Below, piece by piece: positions 46,209 to 55,366 of a DNA stretch of 64,000 nucleotides. Both the position numbers and the translations under genes were made by a program. The DNA is from Prochlorococcus sp. AG-347-I15. GTDB taxonomy: Bacteria; Cyanobacteriota; Cyanobacteriia; PCC-6307; Cyanobiaceae. Position 1 is the first letter of the stretch. Every line of letters begins with the position of its first letter. A model generated the notes under the pieces. That model made no database searches. It worked only from the letters and a program-made list of their open reading frames with translations, and was not told the origin of the DNA. Where the stretch lies: the NCBI GenBank assembly GCA_003281585.1, contig QCBN01000002.1:1-64000 (forward strand), in the 5' to 3' direction.

Positions 46209-46484
46209 AAGTTTCAACTATTATTATTTTTTAGATTTCCACAAGTCTGAAATAAAATCACTATAGCCCACATCACAAGTTCAAATGCATTCAAAATACT
46301 TTTCAATAAGGTCAAACATTTGACACTTTTCTTGGAAATCAAAATTATTCAACTAAATTATTAAGCCTTACTTTTATATTTTAAAATTAAATAAGCAATC
46401 TTGCGTAGTTAAATATAATTTTTTTTAAAGTAATTAAGGTTTTCAATAAAATTTTTTTTGTTGATTACAAGCTTTTGTACTTTT
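46209..46484. other. 276-bp convergent gap
   Basis: Lies between the ends of the HtrA and ABC-F genes. It is very AT-rich, with T-runs. No ORF, tRNA or clear stem-loop was found. Confidence 0.4.
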
Positions 46485-48095
46485 TTATTTTTTTTCTAAA
46501 AAATATTCGTAATTACCATCATATGAAAATAACTTTGAATCTTTAATTTCAATAATTCTATTTGCAACCTTTGAAATAAAATATCTATCATGAGAAACTA
46601 TTAATAATGAACCTTTATAATTCTTAATTGCTAATTCTAAGTTTTCTTTAGATTGAAGATCCAAATGATTAGTTGGTTCATCCAATAATAGAAAATTACT
46701 AGGTTTCATAATCATAAGAGCCAATGCTAATCTTGCCTTTTCTCCCCCACTGAGTTGTTTAACATATTTAAAAACAGTTTCATTTTGAAAGCCAAAACCT
46801 CCTAAAAATGTTCTAACTTTTTTTTGTGACCACTCTGGAGACTTATAACATATTAAATCAATAACCCTCTCATCGAGTGAGAGTGCTTCAGCCTGATTTT
46901 GTTCGTAATAACTTGAAATTATATTATGTTTGCCAAGATTAATTTCTCCGATTTCAGGAGATATTTTTTTCATAATAATTTTAAGCAATGTAGATTTACC
47001 ACTGCCATTAGGTCCTAGCAATGCAATTTTCTCCCCAGAAGTAATTTTTAAATTGACATCTAAAAAAAGAATTCTTTCCTCATAACTATGAGACAAATTT
47101 TTGATATTTAGTACTAATTTTCCTGAGCGAGGACAATCCGGAAAATTAAAGGTTGGACTTTTTGATTTTCCTTTAGGAGCTTCAATTTTAGAAATTTTTT
47201 TTAATTGTTTTTCACGACTCTTTGCTTGAGAACTTCTAGTTGCACTAGCTCTAAATCTATCAATGTACTTCTTCTGGATCTCAATTTCTTTTTGTTGTAA
47301 TTCATATGCTTTATTTTGTGATTCTTCATTTAAAGATTTCTGTTCCACAAAAAAAGAATAGTTACCATTATAAATTTCAGATATTCCTCTATCTACAAAA
47401 ATTATTTTTTTACATAATCTATCTAAGAAATATCTATCATGGCTAATTATAATAATTGCAATCTTAAGCGATGATAGATATTCCTCCAACCAGAAAATAG
47501 TATCTAAATCTAGATGATTGGTTGGTTCATCAAGTAAAAGTAAATCAGGTTTTTGTAAGATTATTTTTCCAAGTGCAACTTTCATCTGCCAGCCTCCTGA
47601 AAAATTTCCAACTAATTTATCAGCATCTTCAATAGAGAATCCTAGTTTTGGTAATATTTTTTCTACATCAGATTGCATTTTATAACCACCTAAAGATTCA
47701 AATTTTGCTTGATATTTTGCAAGTTGATTTACAGATTTTTCAAGTTCCTTAGGATGTTTTTTTATATCTAATGATTTCAATTGTTTTTCAATTTCCAAAA
47801 GTTGAAGAGCAACAATTTGTATATCTTTGAAGGAACTTTCTAATTCCTCTCTAACTGAAAAATTCACATTACAATCTAACTCCTGTTTTAAATGAGCAAT
47901 TTTAGGATTTCCTTCTTTGATAATCGTTCCACTTGTTTGATCTTCCTCTCCAATTAAGATCTTAAATTGGGTTGATTTTCCTGCACCATTAGAACCAACT
48001 AAACCAATTTTTTCTCCTTTTTTGATCTCCCAATTAATATTCTTTAAAACAACATCTGTAGAATAAATTTTGCTTACACCTTCGAATCTAATCAC
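46485..48095 (-). CDS. ABC-F ATPase (Uup/EttA-like translation factor)
   Basis: Two ABC domains in one 536-residue chain without membrane segments. Walker A sites are GSNGAGKST (about residue 36) and GPNGSGKST (about 362). Signatures are NFSGGWQMKVALG and QLSGGEKARLALA, and Walker B is LLLDEPTNHLDL in both halves. The linker is long, basic and coiled (RFRASATRSSQAKSREKQLKK), which is the ABC-F arm. Members of this family act on the ribosome. The exact subfamily is not settled. Confidence 0.9.
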   Translation of the reverse strand: MIRFEGVSKIYSTDVVLKNINWEIKKGEKIGLVGSNGAGKSTQFKILIGEEDQTSGTIIKEGNPKIAHLKQELDCNVNFSVREELESSFKDIQIVALQLLEIEKQLKSLDIKKHPKELEKSVNQLAKYQAKFESLGGYKMQSDVEKILPKLGFSIEDADKLVGNFSGGWQMKVALGKIILQKPDLLLLDEPTNHLDLDTIFWLEEYLSSLKIAIIIISHDRYFLDRLCKKIIFVDRGISEIYNGNYSFFVEQKSLNEESQNKAYELQQKEIEIQKKYIDRFRASATRSSQAKSREKQLKKISKIEAPKGKSKSPTFNFPDCPRSGKLVLNIKNLSHSYEERILFLDVNLKITSGEKIALLGPNGSGKSTLLKIIMKKISPEIGEINLGKHNIISSYYEQNQAEALSLDERVIDLICYKSPEWSQKKVRTFLGGFGFQNETVFKYVKQLSGGEKARLALALMIMKPSNFLLLDEPTNHLDLQSKENLELAIKNYKGSLLIVSHDRYFISKVANRIIEIKDSKLFSYDGNYEYFLEKK

Positions 48096-48165
48096 TGATT
48101 TAAAATAGAATTTACAAAATCTGAGCTTATTTACTAAAAAATATTTTGTGGAATAAAATTGGATT

Positions 48166-48342
48166 ATGAAAAGAATAGAACAAATTGTAGTGATTTTCGT
48201 AGCTGCCGCTCTTGCAATTCCAAGTTATTGGTTTTTTTGGACTCTAGCTGGTGGAGGTGGCTACAACAAAAGAATAAAACCTACTACAAATGAAAACAAT
48301 AATTATTCGCGACCTTATACTAAAGACCTCCCCGAGCCTTAA
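48166..48342 (+). CDS. Small membrane protein (58 residues)
   Basis: It has one predicted transmembrane helix (about residues 6-28, IVVIFVAAALAIPSYWFFW), then GGGGYNKR and a polar tail ending KDLPEP. It is too short for default gene calling, but has a proper ATG and an in-frame continuous reading. Its last 23 bp overlap the convergent gene at 48320. Function is unknown. Size and topology are like small subunits of photosynthetic complexes, though no family is recognised. Confidence 0.6.
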   Translation: MKRIEQIVVIFVAAALAIPSYWFFWTLAGGGGYNKRIKPTTNENNNYSRPYTKDLPEP

Positions 48343-48550
48343 CTAACCACATTTTGGTTGCCTCGTCGTCAATAGTACCTAAATATTCAATAACCTCCTC
48401 TTTTGTTACAGCAATATTTAACTCATTACCGATATCACAAATTTTATCTAAGGCTTTTTTGGGATTAGTCAAAGCGGTCATAAATAAACTTTGTTTCTTT
48501 TTAGGGTCGTTTGCTATTACCTGATAGAGCTTTTCAGCATTACTAGACAT
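48320..48550 (-). CDS. Hypothetical Nif11-like small protein
   Basis: 76 residues. The spacing AEKLYQVIANDPKKKQSLF, then TNPKKALDKICDIGNELNI and VTKEEVIEYL, resembles the helical Nif11-type leader domain used by some cyanobacterial peptide systems (for example prochlorosin precursors). It ends KARGGL, so there is no core peptide after the GG. It could be a stand-alone Nif11-fold protein. No modifying enzyme is nearby. The assignment is tentative. Confidence 0.55.
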   Translation of the reverse strand: MSSNAEKLYQVIANDPKKKQSLFMTALTNPKKALDKICDIGNELNIAVTKEEVIEYLGTIDDEATKMWLVKARGGL

Positions 48551-48584
48551 GTTTTTGAAATCTATTTATTATTAGACTATTACT

Positions 48585-48923
48585 TCAAGCTACATTTTGT
48601 TCATTATATTTATTAAAAGATAAATCATTATCCGTATCTTTAATTTCTTTTGCTGATGCATCTGCCATGCTTCTTGCATCTAAACATAATACTTTTCTTA
48701 GTTTCGCAAAATTAGCTGCATGAGATTTTCTACCATCTTTTTGAGCATAGTATTCAGACTGTTGAAGAATATGGTGAAGATGAGTTAACAAATATGGACT
48801 AATAACAGCTGATATCAAGACATCACTATTTTCAGTATCTTGGGAATCAGTATTAACTAATCTTTTTTTCTTTTTATCAATTATCGACCTATTAGGTGAA
48901 TCAAGTTTTCTTGAATTTTTCAT
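48585..48923 (-). CDS. Conserved hypothetical protein
   Basis: 112 residues from ATG 48923. An upstream TTG extension to 48983 would cross the palindrome at 48965. The N-terminus is basic (KKKKRLV). The middle is helical with YLLTHLHHILQQSEYYAQK, then KSHAANFAKLRKVLCLDARSMADASA. No known motif is recognised. It is divergent from the ribbon-helix-helix-like gene at 49042, with an inverted repeat between them. Confidence 0.62.
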   Translation of the reverse strand: MKNSRKLDSPNRSIIDKKKKRLVNTDSQDTENSDVLISAVISPYLLTHLHHILQQSEYYAQKDGRKSHAANFAKLRKVLCLDARSMADASAKEIKDTDNDLSFNKYNEQNVA

Positions 48924-48964
48924 GGGGCAACAAAAACAATTAATTGATACGGATATAAATTTCC

Positions 48965-49022
48965 TTACTAATAATATACACAAAGATAGTATCCTTGACT
49001 AACTGTGTATACTAATAAGTAA
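48965..49022. promoter_or_regulatory. Imperfect inverted repeat between divergent genes
   Basis: The left arm TTACTAATAATATACACA (48965-48982) and the right arm TGTGTATACTAATAAGTAA (49004-49022) are near-perfect reverse complements around a 21-bp centre. They lie between a hypothetical gene and a ribbon-helix-helix-like gene. A TTGACT word (48995-49000) could be a -35 element for the right-hand gene. An autoregulatory operator is plausible. Confidence 0.5.
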
Positions 49023-49041
49023 CAGTTATCCACTTTGACTC

Positions 49042-49344
49042 ATGGCTACCCGTCAAAATTCAACAAATGGGAAGCCTAAATCACCTAGAATTCAAGTGGT
49101 TCTTCCAGAATTTATTTGTGAGCAACTGACTACTTTAGCTACCAATGAATCTCGGACTGTAAGTAATATGGCAAAAGTACTAATACAAGAAGGTATAAAA
49201 AAATATTTTGAGAAAGAAGGGAACTTTCTTATTTCAGAAAATAATTTAAATACAGATAAATTTAGAGATGAACTTGAAAAACAAAGCATCAAAAGATTAA
49301 AAAAAGCTCCTCAAAGGATTAGATACTATAAAAAATCTGATTAA
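49042..49344 (+). CDS. Ribbon-helix-helix-like DNA-binding protein
   Basis: 100 residues. The segment PRIQVVLPEFICEQLTTLATNESRTVSNMAKVLIQEGI (residues 14-51) fits an Arc/CopG ribbon-helix-helix: a beta strand with alternating residues, a first helix, a turn, then a second helix. The C-terminus is basic (KRLKKAPQRIRYYKK). It is likely a small regulator that binds the inverted repeat just upstream. The partner gene at 48585 is not a recognisable toxin. Confidence 0.65.
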   Translation: MATRQNSTNGKPKSPRIQVVLPEFICEQLTTLATNESRTVSNMAKVLIQEGIKKYFEKEGNFLISENNLNTDKFRDELEKQSIKRLKKAPQRIRYYKKSD

Positions 49345-49350
49345 AAATAA

Positions 49351-50055
49351 TTAATTTTGAGGTAATTTCTGTAAATCTACAGTTTTTCCCATAACTACCA
49401 AAATATTTCCTCTTTCCAAAATATATTTTGCAGGAGGATTTACTGTTAACTCTTCGGCAGGTCCTGCCGCTAAAACATTTACTAAATAATTTTTTCTCAA
49501 ATTTAAATCTCTTAAAGATCTTCCAATAAATTCTTCTGGAACAGTTATTTCATCTATGCCAGTTTGGTTATCTAATTCCAATCTTTCGATTAAATTTGGT
49601 CTAACTAACTCTAAACCTAATCTTTCGCCTTGCATTCTGGAAGGAAAGACAACTTTATCTGCACCTACTCTTTTTAACATCTTTTCATGCAAGTCACTCG
49701 TAGCTCGAGCTATTACTCTTTTAACTTTGCTACCTTCACTATCCTTAGCAATGAGTGTAGTTGTTATACTTGCTTCAATGGGTTCACTTATACCTACAAC
49801 AACTGTATTCATTTCAAGGATTCCAGATTCCTTCATAGACTCTTCATCAGTACAATCTACAACTCTTGATTCTATCGAAGGTTCTAATTGTCTCAAATCA
49901 TCAATAGCTTTTTCCGAATAATCTGCAGCTAAAACATCTGCACCATTACTTATAAGTTCTCTACATACAGCAGTACCAAATCTTCCAATGCCAACAACTG
50001 CAAAAGTAAGGGTTTCTTTTTCCCTATTTTGAGACCACTGCCACCAATCAGCCAT
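49351..50055 (-). CDS. ktrA: KtrA/TrkA-type K+ uptake regulatory protein
   Basis: Cytoplasmic RCK protein gating the KtrB channel. The nucleotide-binding motif is GIGRFG (residues 22-27), with an acidic end of beta-2 (AADYSE). A TrkA-C domain follows (about 148-225: LELDNQTGIDEITVPEEFIGRSLRDLNLRK). The 234 residues are normal. It lies 18 bp after ktrB on the same strand and is part of a three-gene ion-transport run. Confidence 0.9.
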   Translation of the reverse strand: MADWWQWSQNREKETLTFAVVGIGRFGTAVCRELISNGADVLAADYSEKAIDDLRQLEPSIESRVVDCTDEESMKESGILEMNTVVVGISEPIEASITTTLIAKDSEGSKVKRVIARATSDLHEKMLKRVGADKVVFPSRMQGERLGLELVRPNLIERLELDNQTGIDEITVPEEFIGRSLRDLNLRKNYLVNVLAAGPAEELTVNPPAKYILERGNILVVMGKTVDLQKLPQN

Positions 50056-50073
50056 AATAAAACTCAGTCAATC

Positions 50074-51477
50074 CTAAACATAAAGATCAGCCCTAGGATA
50101 GCCAATTCTCTTTTGTCTATCTATTCTACTCTTATAAAGAGCCTGCCAAAGTGCACTTAATAGCAGAAGGATACCAAGCCTGCCTACAAACATGCCGATA
50201 ATAAGAATAAATTGGCCAAAATGATTTAATTTTGCAGTTAAACCAATATCAAAACCAACTGTTGCAAATGCAGATATGCAAGTGAACAGAATTTCCAGGA
50301 ATGTAAATGATTCTTTTTTAACGAATGTATTAGTTGTACTTAACAGCATTGCCATTAATAGCACAAAAAGTAAAGAACCTACTGTAATGCCAACTGCCTT
50401 AAGAATGACTTTATCTGAAATTAATCTACTGCTGATAATTACATCTTTTTGACCTCTTAAAGTTGACCTAGTTGCGGCCATTAAAGCAATAAATGTTGTC
50501 GTTTTTATACCGCCACCTGTTCCTCCAGTACTCGCTCCAATAAACATCAGTGTCATTAATAACAAGAGACCCGTATCGGAAATAGAATTCAATGATATTG
50601 GGTAATTTGTAAAGCCTGCAGTTCTTGCACTCACTGTTTCAAAGATTGATGATATTAATTTTTCAAACAAATTCAAATCATTGAAAAACTGACTATTTAG
50701 CAACGATTCAGTAATAAAGAATCCTAATGATCCGAATAATATTAAAGATAGACTTGTCCTAATAACTAGTCTAGAATGAAGGCTCAATTTTTTATATGAA
50801 AGATTTTTTTTATTATTCCAAACATCGTCAATTACCCTCCATCCCAGTCCACCCATAACAATGAGAAAAACAAAAACACTATTAACCAAAAAATTTGTTC
50901 TATATTCTTGAAGACTATTTGACCATAAAGAAAAACCTGCATTGTTATATGCAGATATGCTATGAAAAATAGAGGACCAAAGTCTTTCCCAATTATTTTG
51001 AATATCTACAAATCCAAAAGAATATAAAACTATTGCGCCCAAAGATATGATACAAGTTGCAGTAATAGCAATACTTTTAAAAGTTCGACCAATTCCTCCA
51101 ACGCCAAATTCATCTAGAGTTTTTCCCTTATCTAATCTTGTTCTAAGCTTTGTCCCCTTTACAACAAAACCTTGTAAAAATGTAGTAATTGCCATTAATC
51201 CTAGACCACCCGATAAAAGCATAAGAGCCAAAAAAACTTGGCCAAAGAAATTTAGATCAACACCAATATCAATTATTGTTAGACCAGTAACGGTTATAGC
51301 GGAAGTAGATGTAAAAAATGCTTCCCATAAACCAACCTTTGAAGATGAACATAAAGGAGAACTTAGAATTAAAGTCCCAAAGAAAATAATGAATAATCCT
51401 GTGACAATAGTAAATTGAGGTACAGATAGTTTTCTGTAAACATCTTTTAAATTGTAAACATTAGTCTTAAATTTCAC
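50074..51477 (-). CDS. ktrB: Na+-dependent K+ transporter KtrB
   Basis: Membrane subunit of the Ktr potassium uptake system. The four-fold M1-P-M2 layout is visible, with P-loop filter segments TSTSAITVTGLTI, HSISAYNNAGFSLW, ETVSARTAGFTNYP and TCISAFATVGFDIGLT. The mid-sequence GGTGGGIKTTT is typical of the family. The length of 467 residues is normal. One base separates its start from the stop of the SLC13 gene. Confidence 0.92.
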   Translation of the reverse strand: MKFKTNVYNLKDVYRKLSVPQFTIVTGLFIIFFGTLILSSPLCSSSKVGLWEAFFTSTSAITVTGLTIIDIGVDLNFFGQVFLALMLLSGGLGLMAITTFLQGFVVKGTKLRTRLDKGKTLDEFGVGGIGRTFKSIAITATCIISLGAIVLYSFGFVDIQNNWERLWSSIFHSISAYNNAGFSLWSNSLQEYRTNFLVNSVFVFLIVMGGLGWRVIDDVWNNKKNLSYKKLSLHSRLVIRTSLSLILFGSLGFFITESLLNSQFFNDLNLFEKLISSIFETVSARTAGFTNYPISLNSISDTGLLLLMTLMFIGASTGGTGGGIKTTTFIALMAATRSTLRGQKDVIISSRLISDKVILKAVGITVGSLLFVLLMAMLLSTTNTFVKKESFTFLEILFTCISAFATVGFDIGLTAKLNHFGQFILIIGMFVGRLGILLLLSALWQALYKSRIDRQKRIGYPRADLYV

Positions 51478-51478
51478 T

Positions 51479-53290
51479 TTATTTATAAAAATTTAAAATT
51501 ATCAATGCTGGTACTGTAAATGACATTATAAATGTTAACCCAGCTCCATATTTTGCAACATCAAAAAATCTATATCTTCCAGGACCAAAAACCATTAAAT
51601 TTGTTTGATAACCCATTGGAGTCAAGAAAGACTGACTTGCTCCGAATAAAACAAGCATTATTAAAGCATTAGGTGAAATTCCTAAAACATTTGAAAATTC
51701 AATCGCGACAGGCAAAATCAAAGCAACAGAAGCAGCATTACTAATAAATTGAGTAAGGATAACAGTCGATACAAAAATTAAGACTAGTGCAAAATAAAGA
51801 GGCATTCCATTAAGAGCAAAATTGAGATTAACTGCTATTAAATCGGCTAGTCCTGTGACTTGCATAGCTACACTAAAACTTGATAATGAACCCAGCAATA
51901 AAATAACGTCTAGCCGAATTGATTTTTGTATTTCTGCAGGTCTCAAACAGCCAAAGGCGACCATTGCAATAACTGCTAAAAGAACTGACCCTACTAATGG
52001 AATATTAGTGACCGAAGGTAAAGTCACCATTCCAATAGCAATTGCAATAGATATAGGTTTTTTTATCAAAAAGGGTAAATCATCTTCAAATTGATCTAAA
52101 ATAAGCAAATCATTACTAGCTTGCAAACCTCTTATTGAATCCAACGGCGCTTGCAATAATAATACATCCCCAGCTCTTAAAACAGCTTGTCCTAATCTCT
52201 CCTGAACAGTTTGCTGACCTCTTCTGAGTGCCAAAACTGTTGCATTATGACGCTGCCTAAATCTTAATTCTCGCAAACTTGCGCCAGCTAGAGTTGATCC
52301 TGCTGGCAACAAGGCTTCAAAGGTCTTAGTACCTTCATCATCAGAGAAAATATTAGCTCCATCGAAAGATGTTTTATTTTCTCCTAACAAAATGGTATGT
52401 TCTTGCTGGAGCCTAAATAAGTCTGCCCTGGTAACGCGTATTATTAATCTATCATCCGGTTCTATCTTTCTATCAGCCAAAGGAGGGAGAATAACTTTCC
52501 CATTGCGTTGCAATTCCAGAACATCAACGTCAAATCGTCTTTGCAATCTACTATTTCTTACAGATTGTCCAACTAATTCTGAAGTAGAGGGAATAGTGAC
52601 TTCAGTAAAATAAATATTCATATCCCCATTATTAATAAACTCCTTATCTCTGCCTCTGTCTGGCAGAAGCATATCAGAAACAAGAAGCATATAAGTTGTG
52701 CCTATAAGCCAAACAGGAATTCCAATTGAAGTCAAACTAAATAATTCTAAAGCTCCATAACCTAGTTGTTGACTAATATCACTTACAAGAAGATTTACCG
52801 AGCTACCTAATAATGTCAGAGTTCCACCTAGTAAAGTAGCAAAAGAAAGAGGTAATAAAACTTTTGATGGTGATATATTTCTCCGCTCGCACCAACCTTC
52901 AATTAAAGGTAACAAAGATGCTACTACTGGAGTATTAGGTACAATTCCAGATATTGGAGCAATCAAAAAAGCTATTAAAGAAATTAATTTCCTTGGAGTT
53001 CTAATACTTTCAGAAGAAATTAATTCTCTTACTCTGTCTAAGGCACCACTTTTAAATAATGCAGAGGAAACTGCAAATAAACCCATTAGGGTAATTAAGG
53101 ACGGGCTACCAAATCCAGCTAAAGCTTTTTCAGGAGAAAGAACCCCTGTAGCAATAAATATTCCAACACATAACAAACCAGTCAATTCTGGCGCAATAGT
53201 ATTTTTAATAAACAAAATTATTGACATTATTAAAACAACTACCGTTATAAACGCATCAAAATTATTACTCACTAATGCAATTAAATTCAT
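51479..53290 (-). CDS. SLC13/DASS transporter with two TrkA-C domains
   Basis: 603 residues, a divalent-anion:Na+ symporter. Two membrane halves flank a cytoplasmic insert of two TrkA-C (RCK_C) domains, about residues 215-285 and 305-380 (FDVDVLELQRNGKVILPP; RQRHNATVLALRRGQQTV). The membrane halves contain APISGIVPNTPVVASLLPLIE and LTQFISNAASVALILPVAIE, repeat-related SNT-type motifs. Sulfate is the usual guess in cyanobacteria, but the substrate is not proven. It heads the SLC13-ktrB-ktrA run. Confidence 0.87.
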   Translation of the reverse strand: MNLIALVSNNFDAFITVVVLIMSIILFIKNTIAPELTGLLCVGIFIATGVLSPEKALAGFGSPSLITLMGLFAVSSALFKSGALDRVRELISSESIRTPRKLISLIAFLIAPISGIVPNTPVVASLLPLIEGWCERRNISPSKVLLPLSFATLLGGTLTLLGSSVNLLVSDISQQLGYGALELFSLTSIGIPVWLIGTTYMLLVSDMLLPDRGRDKEFINNGDMNIYFTEVTIPSTSELVGQSVRNSRLQRRFDVDVLELQRNGKVILPPLADRKIEPDDRLIIRVTRADLFRLQQEHTILLGENKTSFDGANIFSDDEGTKTFEALLPAGSTLAGASLRELRFRQRHNATVLALRRGQQTVQERLGQAVLRAGDVLLLQAPLDSIRGLQASNDLLILDQFEDDLPFLIKKPISIAIAIGMVTLPSVTNIPLVGSVLLAVIAMVAFGCLRPAEIQKSIRLDVILLLGSLSSFSVAMQVTGLADLIAVNLNFALNGMPLYFALVLIFVSTVILTQFISNAASVALILPVAIEFSNVLGISPNALIMLVLFGASQSFLTPMGYQTNLMVFGPGRYRFFDVAKYGAGLTFIMSFTVPALIILNFYK

Positions 53291-53366
53291 ACGAAACTTA
53301 TTTAACTCAATATACCCAAAAACAATATTTCAATAAAGTTTAATTAGAATAATCTTCTTTTAGAAA

Positions 53367-54533
53367 CTATTTAAAAATAGATTTTTTTTGGAATATCCAT
53401 GAAGATGAAGATTTTAAGGTTTCTACAATATTAGGCAACTTAGAAGCATATATCAGTCTTCTTGCCTCAAAAGCCAATTTCCCAGATAAAGTAACTCCAA
53501 GCCCTGAAATTGAAGCGTCTCCTATTCCTAAGCTAATCATTTCACCGTTGTCTTTAAATTCAAAGGGTAAAGTATCCTTTCCTTGAATTAAAAGTTCTAA
53601 ATTTTTAGCCAAATGATTTCCTTCTTGCATAGCGACCTGAGCAGTTATGGGTAAATCCTCCATTCCGTCAATCACTGAAATATCACCAATAGCAAAACAG
53701 TTTTCATGGTTTTCTATTTGCAAATGATTATTAACTAAAATTCGTCCAAATTTTTTTGTTATGTGATCAGTTTCTAAGTAAGACAAATTAGGTTTAACAC
53801 CTGCTGTCCAAATAACAATATCTTTATCCAAGGAAGTTATTCCAACCTCGTTGGAAATACTAATCTTAGTTTCTGAGACTTCTTTAACTGTGGAATTCAA
53901 AAGAACGTTGATTTTTCTTTTTTCTAATGCGTTCTCTGCTTGTTCTCTGTTGAAAATTTTGTTTTTATTTAAGATTTCGTTTGATTTTTCTATTACATTA
54001 ATTTCAAATTGGTCTGTAAACATATCTTTAATTTTACATGCCAACTCGATTCCAGAAGGACCACCTCCAACTATGAATAATTTTTTTTGCAATGCAGTAT
54101 TTTGTGATTTTTTTAAAAAAGAATTTAATTTATTTAAATCATGCGCATCATTAAAAAAATAACAATTTTCATCTACACCTTTTATAAAAAAACTATTTGG
54201 AATAGAACCTGTACAAATAACAAGATAATGATAACTTAATTTTAATTCATCACTAAATTCAAGAATATTTTCTTTGAAGGAAATCTTGGTTACACAATTT
54301 CTTAAAAAAGTTATACCAGCATCAGAAAAAATATTTGCAAATTTTGGGGTGGCTTCCCAACTTCTTATTTCTTTACTTAAAACTTCGTACATTAAAGGTT
54401 TAAAAATAAAGTTAGTTTCAGAATCAACCACAAGAATCGGTAAAGAAGGATTAAGATTCTTTAAATTCAAAGCACATGTCATACCTGCAAAACCTGCTCC
54501 AACTATTACTATTGGTTTTTGTATTGATTTCAT
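53367..54533 (-). CDS. ndbB: Type II NADH dehydrogenase (NDH-2 family)
   Basis: Single-subunit FAD enzyme passing electrons from NAD(P)H to quinone. The FAD motif is GAGFAG (residues 12-17). The NAD motif is GGGPSGIELA (about 153), and the FAD-closing region is CFAIGDISVIDG (about 290). GVKPN supplies the ATG-like strand. The 388 residues are slightly short for NDH-2, so a related pyridine nucleotide-disulfide oxidoreductase is the alternative. It is divergent from cysH. Confidence 0.83.
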   Translation of the reverse strand: MKSIQKPIVIVGAGFAGMTCALNLKNLNPSLPILVVDSETNFIFKPLMYEVLSKEIRSWEATPKFANIFSDAGITFLRNCVTKISFKENILEFSDELKLSYHYLVICTGSIPNSFFIKGVDENCYFFNDAHDLNKLNSFLKKSQNTALQKKLFIVGGGPSGIELACKIKDMFTDQFEINVIEKSNEILNKNKIFNREQAENALEKRKINVLLNSTVKEVSETKISISNEVGITSLDKDIVIWTAGVKPNLSYLETDHITKKFGRILVNNHLQIENHENCFAIGDISVIDGMEDLPITAQVAMQEGNHLAKNLELLIQGKDTLPFEFKDNGEMISLGIGDASISGLGVTLSGKLAFEARRLIYASKLPNIVETLKSSSSWIFQKKSIFK

Positions 54534-54628
54534 TAGAGAAATATTGTTATGCGTAAATGTATTATTAAACTATACGAATAATTTTTAAATTGAGCGAAAT
54601 AAAATTAAACTCATAATCAAACTGAAGA

Positions 54629-55351
54629 ATGATTGAAAAAATCCACAAAGATATTCAAACTAAATTGAGGAAATATAATCAAGAGCTTGTAGATATAAAG
54701 CCTAAAGAAATGCTTAGATGGGGTTATGAAAAGTTTGATAATCAATTTGCTATTACAACAAGTTTTGGTATACAGTCATCAGTCCTTTTAGATATGGTCA
54801 GTAAATTATCTCTACAAAAAAAAATCAAAATATTTTGGATAGATACGGGTTACCTTCCTCCAGAAACATACCATTACGCTGAAACGCTTATTGATAATTT
54901 ATCCTTAGAAGTTGAAGTTCTGCAAAGTGAATTATCTCCAGCAAGAATGGAAGCCAAATACGGAAAACTTTGGGAAACAAAAAAAGAGAGTGATTTAGAT
55001 AAGTATCATGAATTGAGAAAGATAAAACCTTTAGAAAAAGGTCTAGAAAAATATGATATTTTCTGCTGGGCAAGCGGTGTTAGATCAAGTCAAACAGAAA
55101 ATAGAAACAAAATGAAATTCATAGACGTAATTCGTCAAAGACTCTCTTTAAGACCTTTATTAAATTGGACAAATAAAGATATTTTTTATTATATGGAAGA
55201 GAATAATTTACCTGCCCATCCACTTTTTATCAAAGGTTATTCTTCTGTAGGAGATTGGCATTCAAGCAGTCCCGATGGTATTGAAACAAAAGGCAGAGAT
55301 ACAAGATTTGGGGGGATTAAACAAGAATGTGGAATACATACTAATGATTAA
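54629..55351 (+). CDS. cysH: Phosphoadenosine phosphosulfate reductase
   Basis: Reduces PAPS to sulfite in sulfate assimilation. The adenylyl-binding part has TTSFGIQSSVLLDM. The catalytic C-terminal Cys is Cys234 in ECGIH. No CC pair is seen in the middle, so the protein looks like the PAPS type without an Fe-S cluster rather than the APS type. The 240 residues match. coaX begins 15 bp downstream. Its product feeds cysK at 19780 via sulfite reductase. Confidence 0.9.
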   Translation: MIEKIHKDIQTKLRKYNQELVDIKPKEMLRWGYEKFDNQFAITTSFGIQSSVLLDMVSKLSLQKKIKIFWIDTGYLPPETYHYAETLIDNLSLEVEVLQSELSPARMEAKYGKLWETKKESDLDKYHELRKIKPLEKGLEKYDIFCWASGVRSSQTENRNKMKFIDVIRQRLSLRPLLNWTNKDIFYYMEENNLPAHPLFIKGYSSVGDWHSSSPDGIETKGRDTRFGGIKQECGIHTND

Positions 55352-55366
55352 ATTGATCATAGAACA

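Noticed and set aside
48585..49344. Toxin-antitoxin pair
   Set aside because: A ribbon-helix-helix-like regulator is present, but the partner shows no toxin motif and the genes are divergent rather than in one operon.
51047..51418. 123-codon plus-strand frame inside ktrB
   Set aside because: Shadow of the membrane protein coding frame; composition and position give no support.
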